From Rhynchosporium graminicola (Eukaryota; Ascomycota; Leotiomycetes; Helotiales; Ploettnerulaceae), in NCBI GenBank assembly GCA_900074885.1, contig FJUW01000020.1, positions 736,844-800,843 of the forward strand: a stretch of 64,000 bases of DNA, written 5' to 3'. The position numbers were made by a program, and so were the translations under genes. The notes under the pieces were generated by a model. The model saw only the letters and a program-made list of their open reading frames with translations. It made no database searches and was not told where the DNA came from. Of the stretch, positions 9,924-21,386 are shown piece after piece; within the stretch, counting starts at the first letter, position 1; each line of letters opens with the position of its first letter.

Positions 9924-12900
9924 ATGGATCGAAAGAGAAAGCGTAAGCTCCACGAACACAATCCAAACGTATAGGAAGGTTACTGACGAAATGGCTTGCA
10001 GGCGAGTTGCGCGAATTGAATAGCCGGGCTTGGAATGGAGAGAAAGGTTCGTGACCGGAGATGAGGACTTTGGGAAGATAATGACATTGACTTCCATGTT
10101 GTAGATATTTACGAAGTCAACAAATCCCTCGACTCCTCCTTGAAGAAGAACACCGCGTTCATCAAACGACTTCGAACTGCAGTCTCAGCCGCCACCTTAA
10201 GCACCTTCCTCCAGGAGATTCGTACACTCAGTCTACACAAGTACCTTTCGGAGATTATATCTGCCTGCTACGAAGGTCTTTGTAAGCTGAAGTCGCCAGG
10301 AGAAATAGAGGCTGGAGTAGAAATCGTCAGTGCGCTGCATCAGCGATTTGGACCAGCAGAGTTCACTGAATTTCTGGGTTGGCTAGTAGGCAAGGGCTTA
10401 GCTACGCCGGAGAAATCAATTTTGAAAACTCTTGCGGCAGAGGCACGGGAAAAGGAAGAGAAAGAACGAATCACGCGCCAAAGAGTTCTTTTGCGAGTCG
10501 TGACAGAATTATGGCTTGTTGGAGTCTTGCGAACACTGGACGATGTCAGCAGGCCGGATGATGCCTCTCGGGGCAAGGAGTCTCTATCGGGATCTACTGG
10601 AAAGGTAGTCGACTTCAAGGCAAAGACAGGTTCAGGAGGCAAGGGCGGCGGTGCGGAGCCTTTCCCTCTGGAGGTCCTAAAGGACTTGCTAGGACATGAT
10701 CGGGAGCATGCTAATTTGCCTCTTCTGGTCATATTTGTCAAGGCTTTCGGATGGGATATACTCGGTGTTAAGGAGGCTGGATCTGAAGGACGAAAGATAG
10801 TTGCAGCAGACGGTGGTACGAAAGAAGCCAATAGCGATGGAGACGTAGATGATGAATCAGGCGAAGACAGACCCGTGGAGGTAGCAATTGATGATCCACC
10901 ATTGGCCTCAACAGAACTCCAGGAACGGTTCCGGAATATCTTAAAACGATATTTTGAGGACGTCAAAACCCACCTGCTTCGCGACCAAAAAGCTCTTAGC
11001 AAGCAAGCTCGCAAGGACGCTGAAGCCTACGTCAAATCTGGGCAGGTTTTCGAGGACCGGCAAGCAAACTACGAAAAGTTTGTCAAAGCGCAAGAGAGAT
11101 TGATCGCAAATACACATGTTCTAGCTGAGGCTATTGGTGGAGAGATGCCAGATCTCAAGGACTCTGAAGATAGCTCAGGCGCCGCCAATGGAGGGATTTC
11201 TCTCATCAAAACCGGCGAGTACTTGCGAGGCGAGGGCGATGGAGCTGGAATATGGGAAGACGAAGAAGAACGCAGATTTTACGAGAACCTTGTTGACTTG
11301 AAGGGCAAAGTTCCTGGAATGCTCCTCGAAGATGGCAAGAAGAAGAAAGCAGACACAGACGAGCAGGTGGGCAAGAAAATCGATCCAGCAGAGGCTGCTG
11401 GTGCAGATGTCACTCCCCAGAGTACCAAGGAAGAGGATATGTCGACAGCAATTGCTAACAAGACTATTGGTGCTCAAGTCGATGCACTCTTAGCACGTCT
11501 GCCCGATCTCACCGGCAAGGACTTAATCGATCAAGCCGCCATCGACTTCTGCTTTCTTAACTCCAAGGCGTCCCGCAACCGTCTTGTCAAAGCAGTTCAA
11601 GAGATACCTAAAGGCCGCAGTGATCTTCTACCTTCATATTCCAGGCTGGTAGCTACTCTCGGAAAGTACATGCCCGATCTTACGAAAGCCTTGGTTGATC
11701 ATTTGGACCAAGAATTCCGAAGTCTCCAGCGACGAAAGGAAAAGGAGTTCCTTGGTCAAGCACGACTCGGGAACATTCGCTACCTGGCTGAACTCACCAA
11801 ATTTGGAGTCGTTCCCGAGCATGTAATCTTCCACTGCCTGAAAGTCAGCCTCGACGATTTCTCAAGAATGAACATCGAGATCATTTGCAACCTCCTTGAA
11901 AATTGTGGACGATACTTACTTAAGAATCCTGAGACATCTCCACGAATGGCATCTTTCCTGGAGACTTTGAAGCGCAAGAAATCGGTCCAACACATTGGTC
12001 AACAGGAGCGCATGCTCATTGAGAATGCTGTGTACTACGTAGATCCACCAGTTCGAGCCGCTATCCTACAGAAAGAGAGGACACCGATTGACTTGTTCAT
12101 TCGTAAGCTCGTCTACCTGGATATGAATACCCGAAACTACACAAAGATTCTCAAGCAGATTAAGAAGCTCCATTGGGAGGAGACTGAGGTAAGATCAGGA
12201 TGCTGTTGTTCTACCGACTTTGCTAACAGTCAGAAGGTTGTCGCCATCTTAGAGAAGGTCTTCTCGAAGCCTGGCAAGGTCAAATACGGCAACATTCATC
12301 TCCTCGCAATTCTTGCCAGTGCTTTGTACCGTTACTATCAGGACTTTGTCATTACTGTCATTGACAATGTCATGGAGTCTATCGTTCTGGGCTTAGAGCA
12401 GAATGACTTCAAGTTCAATCAACGCCGAATTGCCGAAGTCAAATACTTGGGCGAACTTTATAACTACCGAATGGTTGATCACCCTGTGATCTTTGACACT
12501 CTCTATCGTGTCTTGACTTTTGGTCACGGTAAGATATACTTTGCCTCCATCCCTCCTACTCAAATGCTAATACCTTCAATAGGTGGACCGCCAATTCCCG
12601 GTCGACTCAATCCATTTGACATGCCTGATGACTTCTTCCGTATTCGTCTTGTAGCAACTATCTTGGAATCCTGTGGAGTATACTTTAATCGTGGCGCATC
12701 TGGCAAGAAGCTTGATTACTTTCTGTCTTTCCTGCAGGTATGTCAGTGGGACTCCCGTGACTTTGCCATTATCTAATTATCTCAGTACTACATTTACACA
12801 AAGGACCCGCTGCCGATGGACATCGAATTCATCATCCAAGACGTCTTTGCATTGACTCGACCGCAGTGGAAGCTGGCATCAAACATCGAGGAGGCCAGCA

Positions 12901-14032
12901 AAGCTTTCCAACTCGCTATGGCACAAGATCAAAAGACTTCTGGCATGGACAAGGTCCTTGAGGCTGAAGCAGAGGCCGACGACAGTGACTCGTCGGATGA
13001 TGAGATGGCTGACATTGGTCTACCCCCGGCGGAAGTCGATGGGGATTCTGAGTCAGACGATGAAATTGATGTAGGGTCCCCTCCCTTACTCCGTATTTCC
13101 AGTATTGACGTCCATGACAGGCTGCTGTAAATGGCGATAGCGGTGACAATGGACCTTCTGCCCCAGGCACAGATTCAGAGGAAGAGTCTATCGTCGTCAC
13201 ACGTGAGGAGGAAGAAATTGACCCTGAAGATGAGGCGGATTTTGATCGTGAGTTGGCCAAACTGATGGCTGAAAGCCTAGACTCTAGGAAGCATGAGCGC
13301 AAGCAAACTTTTGATGTACCTCTTCCTATGAGACGCAAAGAGAATGCTTCCAACCTTGGACCAACTGGACACGAACCGTACGCAGATGAACAGATTGGTG
13401 TCAAAGCTACAACTGGCACGATGGCATTTTCTCTGCTCACCAAGCGTGGAAATCGCCAACAGGTCAGCACCTTCAAAGTATTCCTTTGGACTTCTACTAA
13501 CCCACATCTACAGACCCGCACAGTAGATCTGCCCTCAGATTCTAATTTTGCTATAGCTATGAAAACTAAACAGGCAGCCGATCGTGAGGAACAGAAGCGG
13601 ATCAAAGATCTCGTCCTCAACTACGAGATACGTGAAGGCGAAGAACAAGATGGTGATTATACCCTGGATCCCCTGAACCTAAATCAAAATATTCACGGAA
13701 GTCACGCAGGTCTCGATAAAGCGGCCGGAATGAACTTTGCTAGACCAGATAGGTCCGGCACTACACGTTCCGCGCAACGCACCCGAAAGCTGCAGCTCAG
13801 CGATGTCGACTGGTATGACAAACCAAACATTTCCCATGTCGAGAATAGATTTCCTACAAAGACGAATGGCCGTATGCTTCGCTCTGGTACCAAACCCGAA
13901 GGAAGTGCTGTTCCTCCAGGCAGTCAGCCTCGAGTGGTTCCAGCCCATGCTGTCAGACTTACTCGAAAGGTGATGCTCGCCGAGCATGCCTCCCGTTTGG
14001 GTAGTAATGGTAAACCTGATAGCAAGAAGTAA
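9924..14032 (+). CDS. upf2: Nonsense-mediated mRNA decay factor UPF2/NMD2
   Basis: Scaffold of the UPF1-UPF2-UPF3 surveillance complex. Eight exons fit in phase: 9924-9942, 10002-10046, 10105-12188, 12234-12528, 12583-12737, 12786-13070, 13121-13462 and 13514-14032, giving 1247 residues. The two tiny first exons supply MDRKRK and ELRELNSRAWNGEK, matching the family N-terminus. Three MIF4G-type helical domains follow: about 30-390 (SSLKKNTAFIKRL...), 475-670 (RNRLVKAVQEIPKG, YLAELTKFGVVP) and about 680-930 (DLFIRKLVYLDM, AILASALYRYYQDF). Then comes an acidic stretch (DDSDSSDDEMADI, DSEEESIVV, EEEEIDPEDEADFD) and the C-terminal UPF1-binding region (MAFSLLTKRGNRQQ, LVLNYEIREGEEQD). Introns are 45-59 nt; three are stop-free and 3n long, so simple ORF callers read through them. 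Neighbours show no functional link. Confidence 0.95.
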
Positions 14033-15812
14033 AGTCGCTTCTCTTCGCTCCCCAACCAGGGCACTGCCTTCTGGATCAGTCCATTAAAAATTCTTCTTGC
14101 TTCTTCATGTCCGGTAGACATTCTGCGAAAAAGATATTCCAGTGCTGATGATAGCCCATTGTGTGGGCTTTTAGGTCATGATCGATAAAATCCTGTTGTA
14201 CAGAGAGTGCTTGTACATCCTACGTTACTTCCCTTGGGATCTGTGTTCGATACCATTACCATCGACAATGCTTCAATGCATACTCGATTCTTCGATTGCG
14301 CGAATTAGCTTCCAAGCTGACGGGTGACCTTGACCGCCGATGAATGCTCAATCAATATACACCTCAGACAATACGACGGATGTGTGGACGTTGATGCAAT
14401 CGATCCTTCTCTCGGCAAGCCTCCCTTACTCGGTCCAATTGAAGGCCTAAGGTGGTTGACATATGGATGCGTCGCAATTTGATGGCGATCCTTCTTGACG
14501 GAAGAAGTGCGGGACGAACTCGATGCTAATGATGTTGGTATTGATGTTGATGCTATTGATGTTGTTGAATTTCTGGAGGATAGAGGTGTCACGCTTGGTC
14601 GTTCGTCGTTTAAGCTTTGCGCGAATGTATGGTCGTCGGAGGTGGACTAGCTCGACCAGGGGAGAAAGCCGAATCTGGTGTGCGAAAATTGTTGATGAAA
14701 GATAAAGGAGAAATGGCAAAATTGAGAGATGGGACGGGATATAAGCCTGATCTTGCAGATCTGCAAATATGGGCCCGACGCACGTACTCTGTGCTCTTTG
14801 CAAGAACACTTTCTTCATTGCCCTTGAAGGTTAGAGATGCTAGCCAAATACAATCTGCCACTCACTCGCGCTGTACTTGGAACAAGATAAATATCAAGAG
14901 GTAGGCAATTGACTCCGTGACTCTCGTGAAGTCTCATTTGCTATACACATCCCTCACCGTTTTGCCATTACTGTCACCCCTGAGCATCCCTCGCGACCAC
15001 AAAAAGCACATCAGCCAACTGATCACGGCGATAAGTATATACAGAGCTTGCTGGTGTTTTGTGTAGCTCGGCCATCGCTTTCAGGTCGCCCTCCTCCATC
15101 TTCAATGGATCCCACTTCAGTACCTTCGGAAGCGTTTTTACCTGACTATTATAAGGAGCTCCACCCTGCTCTCGCTCGTGGCCGCTCTTCCCAAACCTAC
15201 CTAGACATCGCACCTTCCATATTGGAGACAGCTAACCTGCCTCGACTATAATAATTTAATACAAGGTACAACTGCAGACACGGAAATTTCACCTCTTATG
15301 TCAACCTTGGTCACAGCACACATTCCTCGACGCCGTGGCACTTCCACAACACCTCCACTCACTTGTCACGGCCGGCCAACAGTAGAGTGGAGGATAGGCA
15401 GCTTCGAGTGACAACGCCTGCGTATCATCCTCGGCAGCACAGTCTGCATTCACGGTTGACGGCTGGCGTCATTCACCTAGAAACTTTCGTGTGGCATCAT
15501 TCTCCCAGTACGTTCACCGAGCATCAGAGTGTCAACAAATCCATACCCTACCTAGGTAGCGCTGCGGATTTCCTGTAAGCATATCTCACCAAAGACAGCT
15601 TGTTTTCCTTTCGGAGTTATGCTTGAGATGGTAGGATGGATTTCTGACACGCACAGATGCAGTTACCCATACTCTGGGCCTTCTTTGCGGAAACCTGCAT
15701 TGCCCCCAAGACACTTCAAGCACGCGCTCTAGAAGCTCGCTTTTTCGGAGAGACTTACTCTAAGCACTTTTCAACTCCACTCCCATTGATCAGAATTTGC
15801 GACTCACCCACT
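14033..15812 (+). other. Intergenic region upstream of the GT2 gene
   Basis: About 1.8 kb between UPF2 and the glycosyltransferase start. It probably contains the UPF2 terminator, the GT2 promoter and a long leader. An ACCTAGGT palindrome lies at 15,550-15,557. Open frames here (for example 14,617-14,904) look like chance; no RNA gene was recognised. Confidence 0.5.
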
Positions 15813-18321
15813 ATGCAATACGATACTTCACCATGGCCAGCCCAAGATGTATGATGATCCAGTTTCCAAATCTCATTGATATACTCATGCTGTTACTAGA
15901 TTGCGTATACCACGATTGTTGGCTCACTAATGGTAGCTGCATTCCTGGAATGGTTTCTATGGTTGGCGGCATTCATGTATTGCTTGGTGAAGGTATATCA
16001 AAAGGCTGAGCATTGGTCGGTCAAGATTCTGGCTGTCCTCATCGCGATTGCCTTCACCTTACTAAGGTTAGTGCTTGATTGCTTAATCTCATAAATTTGG
16101 ATTGACTTCATTATTCAGGCTCATCTTTCTCCCCATCATGGTCGTCACGCTTCCCTTACCAGACGGAATCACTCAATATTTTCCTAGAACGATGGTGTCT
16201 TTCCTCCAATGGTTCGGGTTCTGGTCTTTCGCAGTGCTGCTGACGGTACCATGGCTTTTCTGTGTTTACCAGCTGGTCACTCATTCCCTCGGTCGAACAA
16301 AGCGTATTAAACAAGTCTTGGACGAAGACTCGGCACCGAAGGTAGTTATTGTCATGCCGTGCTACAAAGAGGACCCCGAAGTGCTAGTGACGGCTGTCGA
16401 TTCAGTCGTTGATTGCGACTACCCACCCTCGTGTATTCACGTCTTCCTCTCGTTTGATGGAGATCAGGAGGATGAATTGTACCTCAGAACCATCGAAAAG
16501 CTCGGTGTGCCACTTTGTCTCGATTCGTATCCAAAGAGTATCGATGTTACCTATCGAACCGCACGCGTTACAGTCTCTCGATTCCCTCATGGAGGAAAGA
16601 GGCATTGTCAAAAGGCTACCTTCAAGCTCATTGACAGAGTCTATACCGAATATCTGAAGCGAAATGATAATTTGTTCATCCTTTTCATCGACTCGGACTG
16701 TATTTTAGATCGCGTTTGCCTTCAGAATTTCGTCTACGATATGGAATTAAGCCCAGGAAATAAGCGAGACATGCTTGCCATGACTGGAGTGATTACGGCC
16801 ACCACCAAGAAGCATAGTCTGATTACCCTTCTGCAAGATATGGAATACATTCACGGTCAGCTATTCGAACGAACTGTTGAGTCTGGATGTGGAGCTGTCA
16901 CTTGCCTGCCTGGAGCCTTAACGATGCTACGGTTTTCGGCGTTCCGCAGGATGGCTAAATACTACTTCGCAGACAAAGCGGAGCAATGTGAAGATTTGTT
17001 TGACTACGGGAAATGTCACCTAGGAGAGGATCGGTGGCTGACACACCTTTTCATGATCGGTGCGAAGAAGAGATATCAGATCCAGATGTGCACTTCTGCA
17101 TTCTGTAAAACTGAAGCAGTTCAAACCTATACCTCGCTCGTCAAGCAAAGACGACGATGGTTCTTGGGTTTCATTACAAATGAGGTTTGTATGCTGACTG
17201 ATATGAGAATCTGGAAGAGGTACCCAGTCCTGGCCTTGGTCCGTTTCATGCAGAACACCATTCGAACAACGGCTCTGCTGTTCTTCATCATGCTCATATC
17301 CATCATTAGCACTTCAAAGAAGATTCAAAACCTCCCCGTCGAGTTTATCGCCATATCTTTGGGACTGAATTGGCTCATGATGATCTACTTTGGAATCAAG
17401 CTGAACCGGTACAAAATTTGGCTCTACCCTCTCATGTTCATCGTCAATCCATTCTTCAATTGGTATTACATGGTGTACGGAATATTCACGGCAGGTCAAA
17501 GAACGTGGGGGGGACCTCGGGCAGATGCTGGTGCAGCAGACTCTTCAACGAGTGCACAAGAGGTCATTGAGAAGGCAGCTGCTAAAGGTGATGATCTCAA
17601 CATTGTGCCAGAAACCTTCAAGCCGGCTGCCGAAGCCCATAACAACCAGCTTTCTGGGACTGTCTTGCCTCTACAGCCGCCTGAACGAGTTGAGGGTCGC
17701 TTCACTGCACCAGAAAGACTACCAGGCGGCTGGTATGAACAAGCGAACGATTCTTTGACGAGTATGGGTCCAGGGGTTGGTGGATTTGGTGGCCGTCCTC
17801 AAATTCATCCTCGAGACTCTTACGACAGTAGTGTCTCAGCTGGGACATACACAAACTCCATTTACATGCCACGGCGTGTCGAAAGCATAATGGGAGAGGA
17901 AGACAAGAAAAAATACGCCATGGCACAAGCGAGTCAAAAACTTGCCGGGGGTGCTTACATGACTGGAGGTCCATTAGGCCAATTTACTGAGCTCGCAGAG
18001 GCAAAGTCCAAAAAAAGGGAGTGGAAGTCCTCCGCTGAGTCTCTGGGCCCCTATCATGATGTGGCAACATCCCCTGGTGATTTGAGCTCTTTCCCCGAAG
18101 CTGGATCTCCAACAGTGCCTTCGACACTTCCACAGCCCATACCCAGCGGACAGAACAGACGGAGCGAGCAAAGTCCTTTGGCTAGATTCAACCATATCAG
18201 AACGCGCTCGAACTCTGGGTCCGCCATCGAGCTTCAAGATCAACAGCCACCGACAACGTCAGAATTGGCAGATCGATCACCTCCTCGAGAACCTCGAGAG
18301 TCACGAGTTTCTTGTGGATAA
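15813..18321 (+). CDS. GT2: Family 2 glycosyltransferase required for hyphal growth (ZtGT2/FgGT2-like)
   Basis: Membrane glycosyltransferase distantly related to chitin and hyaluronan synthases. Orthologues in Zymoseptoria and Fusarium are needed for extended hyphal growth; the polysaccharide made is unknown. Exons 15813-15848, 15900-16066 and 16119-18321 give 801 residues. The N-terminus (MQYDTSPWPAQD|IAYTTIVGSLMVAAFLEWFLW) supplies the first membrane spans, missed if only the large exon is called. Processive GT2 signatures are in order: VVIVMPCYKED (143), FDGDQ (D181), DSDC (D259/D261), LGEDRW (D372) and QRRRW (411-415). Three or four more membrane helices follow at about 430-520. The C-terminal 280 residues are disordered, rich in Ser/Pro/Gly. 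The intron 2 junction (CTA AG|G CTC) restores FTLLRLIFLP. No partner gene is adjacent. Confidence 0.93.
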
Positions 18322-19002
18322 TTAGTTTCATTACTTGCTGAGCTGTACAGGGCTTGTAACTCTTCTGACTACGACGGCGAAGATGCATTTTTGGTGTTAT
18401 ATACCCGTAAATCTGGCGTTTCGAGAGATTCTTCTTTGTCCGTAGTTATAGAACCGGCATGGCATGGCACATTGATAAGCTGAGATGTTTTGCTCAGGGC
18501 GATTCTAGCAATTCAAGCAATCAAATTTGCAAAGTACTTAAATATAGATCGTTAGCGACTGCATCGGTAAAGCAGACCTCATAGTCAATACTTTATTGCT
18601 CTTGACCGTCAGACCTTCATGGGACCACTTAGTTGGCCGCGGTAGAGTATTCAAAAGACAGCTTGGAAGAGGACGGATGTGTATTAAAGTGCTTCATGTA
18701 TTCGAATTCGGTGAGTGTCACAAATCTTAACGTCTTTATATTAAAGCACCATTGTCGGCTGCATAGTGCCATGAGTGCGGCGAGTTGAATGAATAACAGG
18801 GAAAAGGGTGTGGATAAGCGGGGTGCAGAATGTACGGTGCAGGGTCCCTAAACTCCGTCATCCTCCTCCACTCGAGAACCTTCTTTGTTATACTCACGAC
18901 CATTAACAACAACCACACGTAAGATCCGAGAGTGGAGGAGAAGATATCTCTCAGCTCAAGACTTATGGAAAACAATGTGACCTATCATCACTGCAGCCCA
19001 CC
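18322..19002 (+). other. Intergenic region between GT2 and RBR genes
   Basis: 680 bp between two tandem plus-strand genes; expected to hold the GT2 terminator and the RBR promoter. Nothing else recognised. Confidence 0.5.
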
Positions 19003-21036
19003 ATGATGGCATTCTCAGGGCTACTCAAAACCACCAGTCCCAGACTACCTCGACGCAATAGCCGCGCCTCAACATATCCCATGCCAACAGCCTCTTCCGA
19101 CCAGAGCTCTCCTGAACCATCTTCCCCGAAAGAATCTCCAGCAGCGAGATACATCCGCGAGCACGTTCATATCTCAGCAGGCAAACCCGAGGACCCGGAC
19201 CTAAGGGAGTTAAACAATAGCCTTGTCGCCCTGGCTGCTATCTTTCCCGATGTACAGGTCGAGGTCTTCAGGGAGATGCTCGCGAATTTCGACGAGGAAT
19301 CTAGACTGGCGGTCGTGACGGAGACCCTACTCAAGCATAAGATGAAGTGGGTGCGAGGACGCTATAGAGTCGCGGGCAAGGAGAGGGCACCTCAGTCCAC
19401 GGCAGGCGTACACGCTCAGGCAGATGCAGAGTCTCTTGTTCCGTTGGAGGAGAAATTCAGAAGTGCGGATTACAAGAGAGCTGTTAAGGCGGTTGCTTAT
19501 CACGAATTCAAGGGTCTTTCGAAGTCCACAATTAATGCCGTCCTGGCTGAGTTCAATCACTCGTACTCCCTGGCACGACCTACTCTTACTGCACTCTCTG
19601 CGAAATCATGGCGGTTCTCTATATCATCGCTGTTCATGCGACGGAAGACGACGCCTTCCTCAGAAGCAGAACATCATCCTTTGGTCATTTGGCAGTCCTC
19701 GGGTCAAGGATCGATAGTCCCCACTCTGAAAACCACTGGGTCGTCAGAACTGGACAACGAGCTTTTTGAGTCTCTCATACGCCCTATAAATGAGCGGATA
19801 CTTTTAGAACGTGAGGAGAAGGACCGTAAATTGGCTCTGGAGCTCAACAATACCGAGGCTGAGGCGAATGAGGCGTTGAGTGAATGCGAATGCTGCTTTA
19901 CTTCTACAACATTCGAAGAACTCTCTGCGTGTGATGGAGGGCATTTCATCTGTTTCCAGTGCGTCCGTCATGCGGTCAATGAGGCAGTATTTGGACAAGG
20001 ATGGCAGAGAAACATCGATCTCAAAATCGGTACATTACGATGTGTAGCTGCCATGGCAGATGACTGCCAAGGCTGTATCCCGCAAACTCTCGTTCGAAGA
20101 GCGTTTCTCGAAGAGAAAAGCGGCAAAGAAGTCCTCCGCAAATTAGACGAACGTCTCGCTGAAGACAACCTACTCAAAACCCAACTCCCACTCATCCGCT
20201 GCCCATTCTGCCCCTATGCCGAGATTGACGAACTCTTTCTCCCCGAATCGCAGCGTTCTTGGCGATTCAAAAAATACGGCCCTTCTCTTCTATACACACT
20301 TATAGTCTTGACTTTAGGCGTTGGCATGATATCCTTCCTTTTACCATTCTTCCTATTCTTTTCCTTCCTCTTCCTACTCCTGTCCTCTCGGCAGACATTT
20401 GGTGATTTCGCCAGCAACCATTTCAATGCCTCTGTCATCCGCATGCGTCGAAAACGACTCGGTCTGAAATTTATCTGCCAGAGTAAAGACTGTGCCCGTC
20501 CATCTTGCATATCTTGCTCGAAAGCATGGAGCGATATACACATATGCCACGAATCCTCGCTGCAAGCTCTACGCACACAAGTCGAGCTCGCTATGTCACT
20601 AGCCATCAAGCGAACCTGTCCGCGCTGCAACACATCCTTCGTGAAATCCTCCGGCTGCAACAAACTTACCTGCATCTGCGGATATCAGATGTGCTACGTT
20701 TGTCGCAAGGATATCGGGAATGGTGAAGGCTACCGACATTTCTGCGAGCATTTCCGCCCGAATGGCGGGAGGGGATGCACGGAGTGTTCCAAGTGCGATC
20801 TTTATCGCTGTGAGGATGACGAGGTTGTCGTTAAAAAGGCAAAGGAGGAGGCTGAAAGGCGCTGGATGGAGAAGGAAGGTGGAAATCTTGGGGGTGATGA
20901 AAAGATTAGGAGGGTTTTGGAGGAAAAGTGGATTAGTGGTGGGGAGAAGGGGTGGTGGGATGGGAGGGGCTGGCACTGGAGAATGCCGGATTTTGATGAG
21001 GTGTTTGATGGATTGGTTGAAGGGCTCGTGGAGTGA
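19003..21036 (+). CDS. RBR-type E3 ubiquitin ligase with membrane hairpin and CUE-like region
   Basis: Single-exon gene, 677 residues. A Ser/Pro-rich N-terminus is followed by a CUE-like helical segment at about 65-115 (LVALAAIFPDVQVEVFREML), which in other proteins binds ubiquitin. The RING1 module begins at Cys295 (CECC...CDGGHFICFQCVRHAV) and extends to the RCPFC pair near 400. Next is a strongly hydrophobic stretch at about 425-462 (LLYTLIVLTLGVGMISFLLP and on), long enough for a membrane hairpin. Then come the IBR (CQSKDCARPSCISC) and RING2 from Cys539 (CPRCNTSFVKSSGCNKLTC). The predicted catalytic cysteine is Cys552 in SSGC, by analogy with parkin and HHARI. The spacing of RING1 resembles RNF216/TRIAD3-like ligases. 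The C-terminus is charged with Trp/Gly repeats (GWWDGRGWHWRMPDF). It probably ubiquitylates substrates at a membrane; the substrate is unknown. Confidence 0.88.
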   Translation: MMAFSGLLKTTSPRLPRRNSRASTYPMPTASSDQSSPEPSSPKESPAARYIREHVHISAGKPEDPDLRELNNSLVALAAIFPDVQVEVFREMLANFDEESRLAVVTETLLKHKMKWVRGRYRVAGKERAPQSTAGVHAQADAESLVPLEEKFRSADYKRAVKAVAYHEFKGLSKSTINAVLAEFNHSYSLARPTLTALSAKSWRFSISSLFMRRKTTPSSEAEHHPLVIWQSSGQGSIVPTLKTTGSSELDNELFESLIRPINERILLEREEKDRKLALELNNTEAEANEALSECECCFTSTTFEELSACDGGHFICFQCVRHAVNEAVFGQGWQRNIDLKIGTLRCVAAMADDCQGCIPQTLVRRAFLEEKSGKEVLRKLDERLAEDNLLKTQLPLIRCPFCPYAEIDELFLPESQRSWRFKKYGPSLLYTLIVLTLGVGMISFLLPFFLFFSFLFLLLSSRQTFGDFASNHFNASVIRMRRKRLGLKFICQSKDCARPSCISCSKAWSDIHICHESSLQALRTQVELAMSLAIKRTCPRCNTSFVKSSGCNKLTCICGYQMCYVCRKDIGNGEGYRHFCEHFRPNGGRGCTECSKCDLYRCEDDEVVVKKAKEEAERRWMEKEGGNLGGDEKIRRVLEEKWISGGEKGWWDGRGWHWRMPDFDEVFDGLVEGLVE

Positions 21037-21386
21037 GTGAGGGAAGCGTGCATGCTTGATGCCTTTATGTTTGTTTTCGGGTGTAGATCAGGGTTTGCTT
21101 GAGTCGGTTTGAATAGGATCGGGTTTACATTGATGGTTGGGGGGTTATATACCAGGGCTTTTTGGAGTAAAGGGGTTGGTATGGATCGATAGCCTGCACT
21201 CCTAGCTTTAAGAGTAATCGATGGCTTCATAAATGACTTTGAGCGGGGTATCTAATGGACGACTCTCAGCTTCTCTCATCTCAATCAAAATGGCTGTCCG
21301 AGAATCCTCAGATTTGACCGACTCCAAGACGCCAAATGCAAGCGCATCCAGCTCGCTTAAATCCAAACAAAACATCCCCTCTCCTC
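21037..21386. terminator. Convergent 3' region of RBR ligase and SEH1
   Basis: 350 bp between two stop codons facing each other; it should contain both 3' ends. No distinct signal is certain. Confidence 0.4.

Noticed and set aside
10340..11014. 224-codon minus-strand frame inside UPF2
   Set aside because: Antisense shadow of the first MIF4G domain; Ser/Arg-rich as expected from reversed codons.
12916..13620. 234-codon minus-strand frame over the UPF2 C-terminus
   Set aside because: It is antisense to an acidic, repetitive coding stretch whose reverse complement lacks stops; no motif present.
14617..14904. 95-codon plus-strand frame between UPF2 and GT2
   Set aside because: The first codon is GTG, no Kozak-like ATG start, no conserved pattern and overlapping frames of similar size on both strands.
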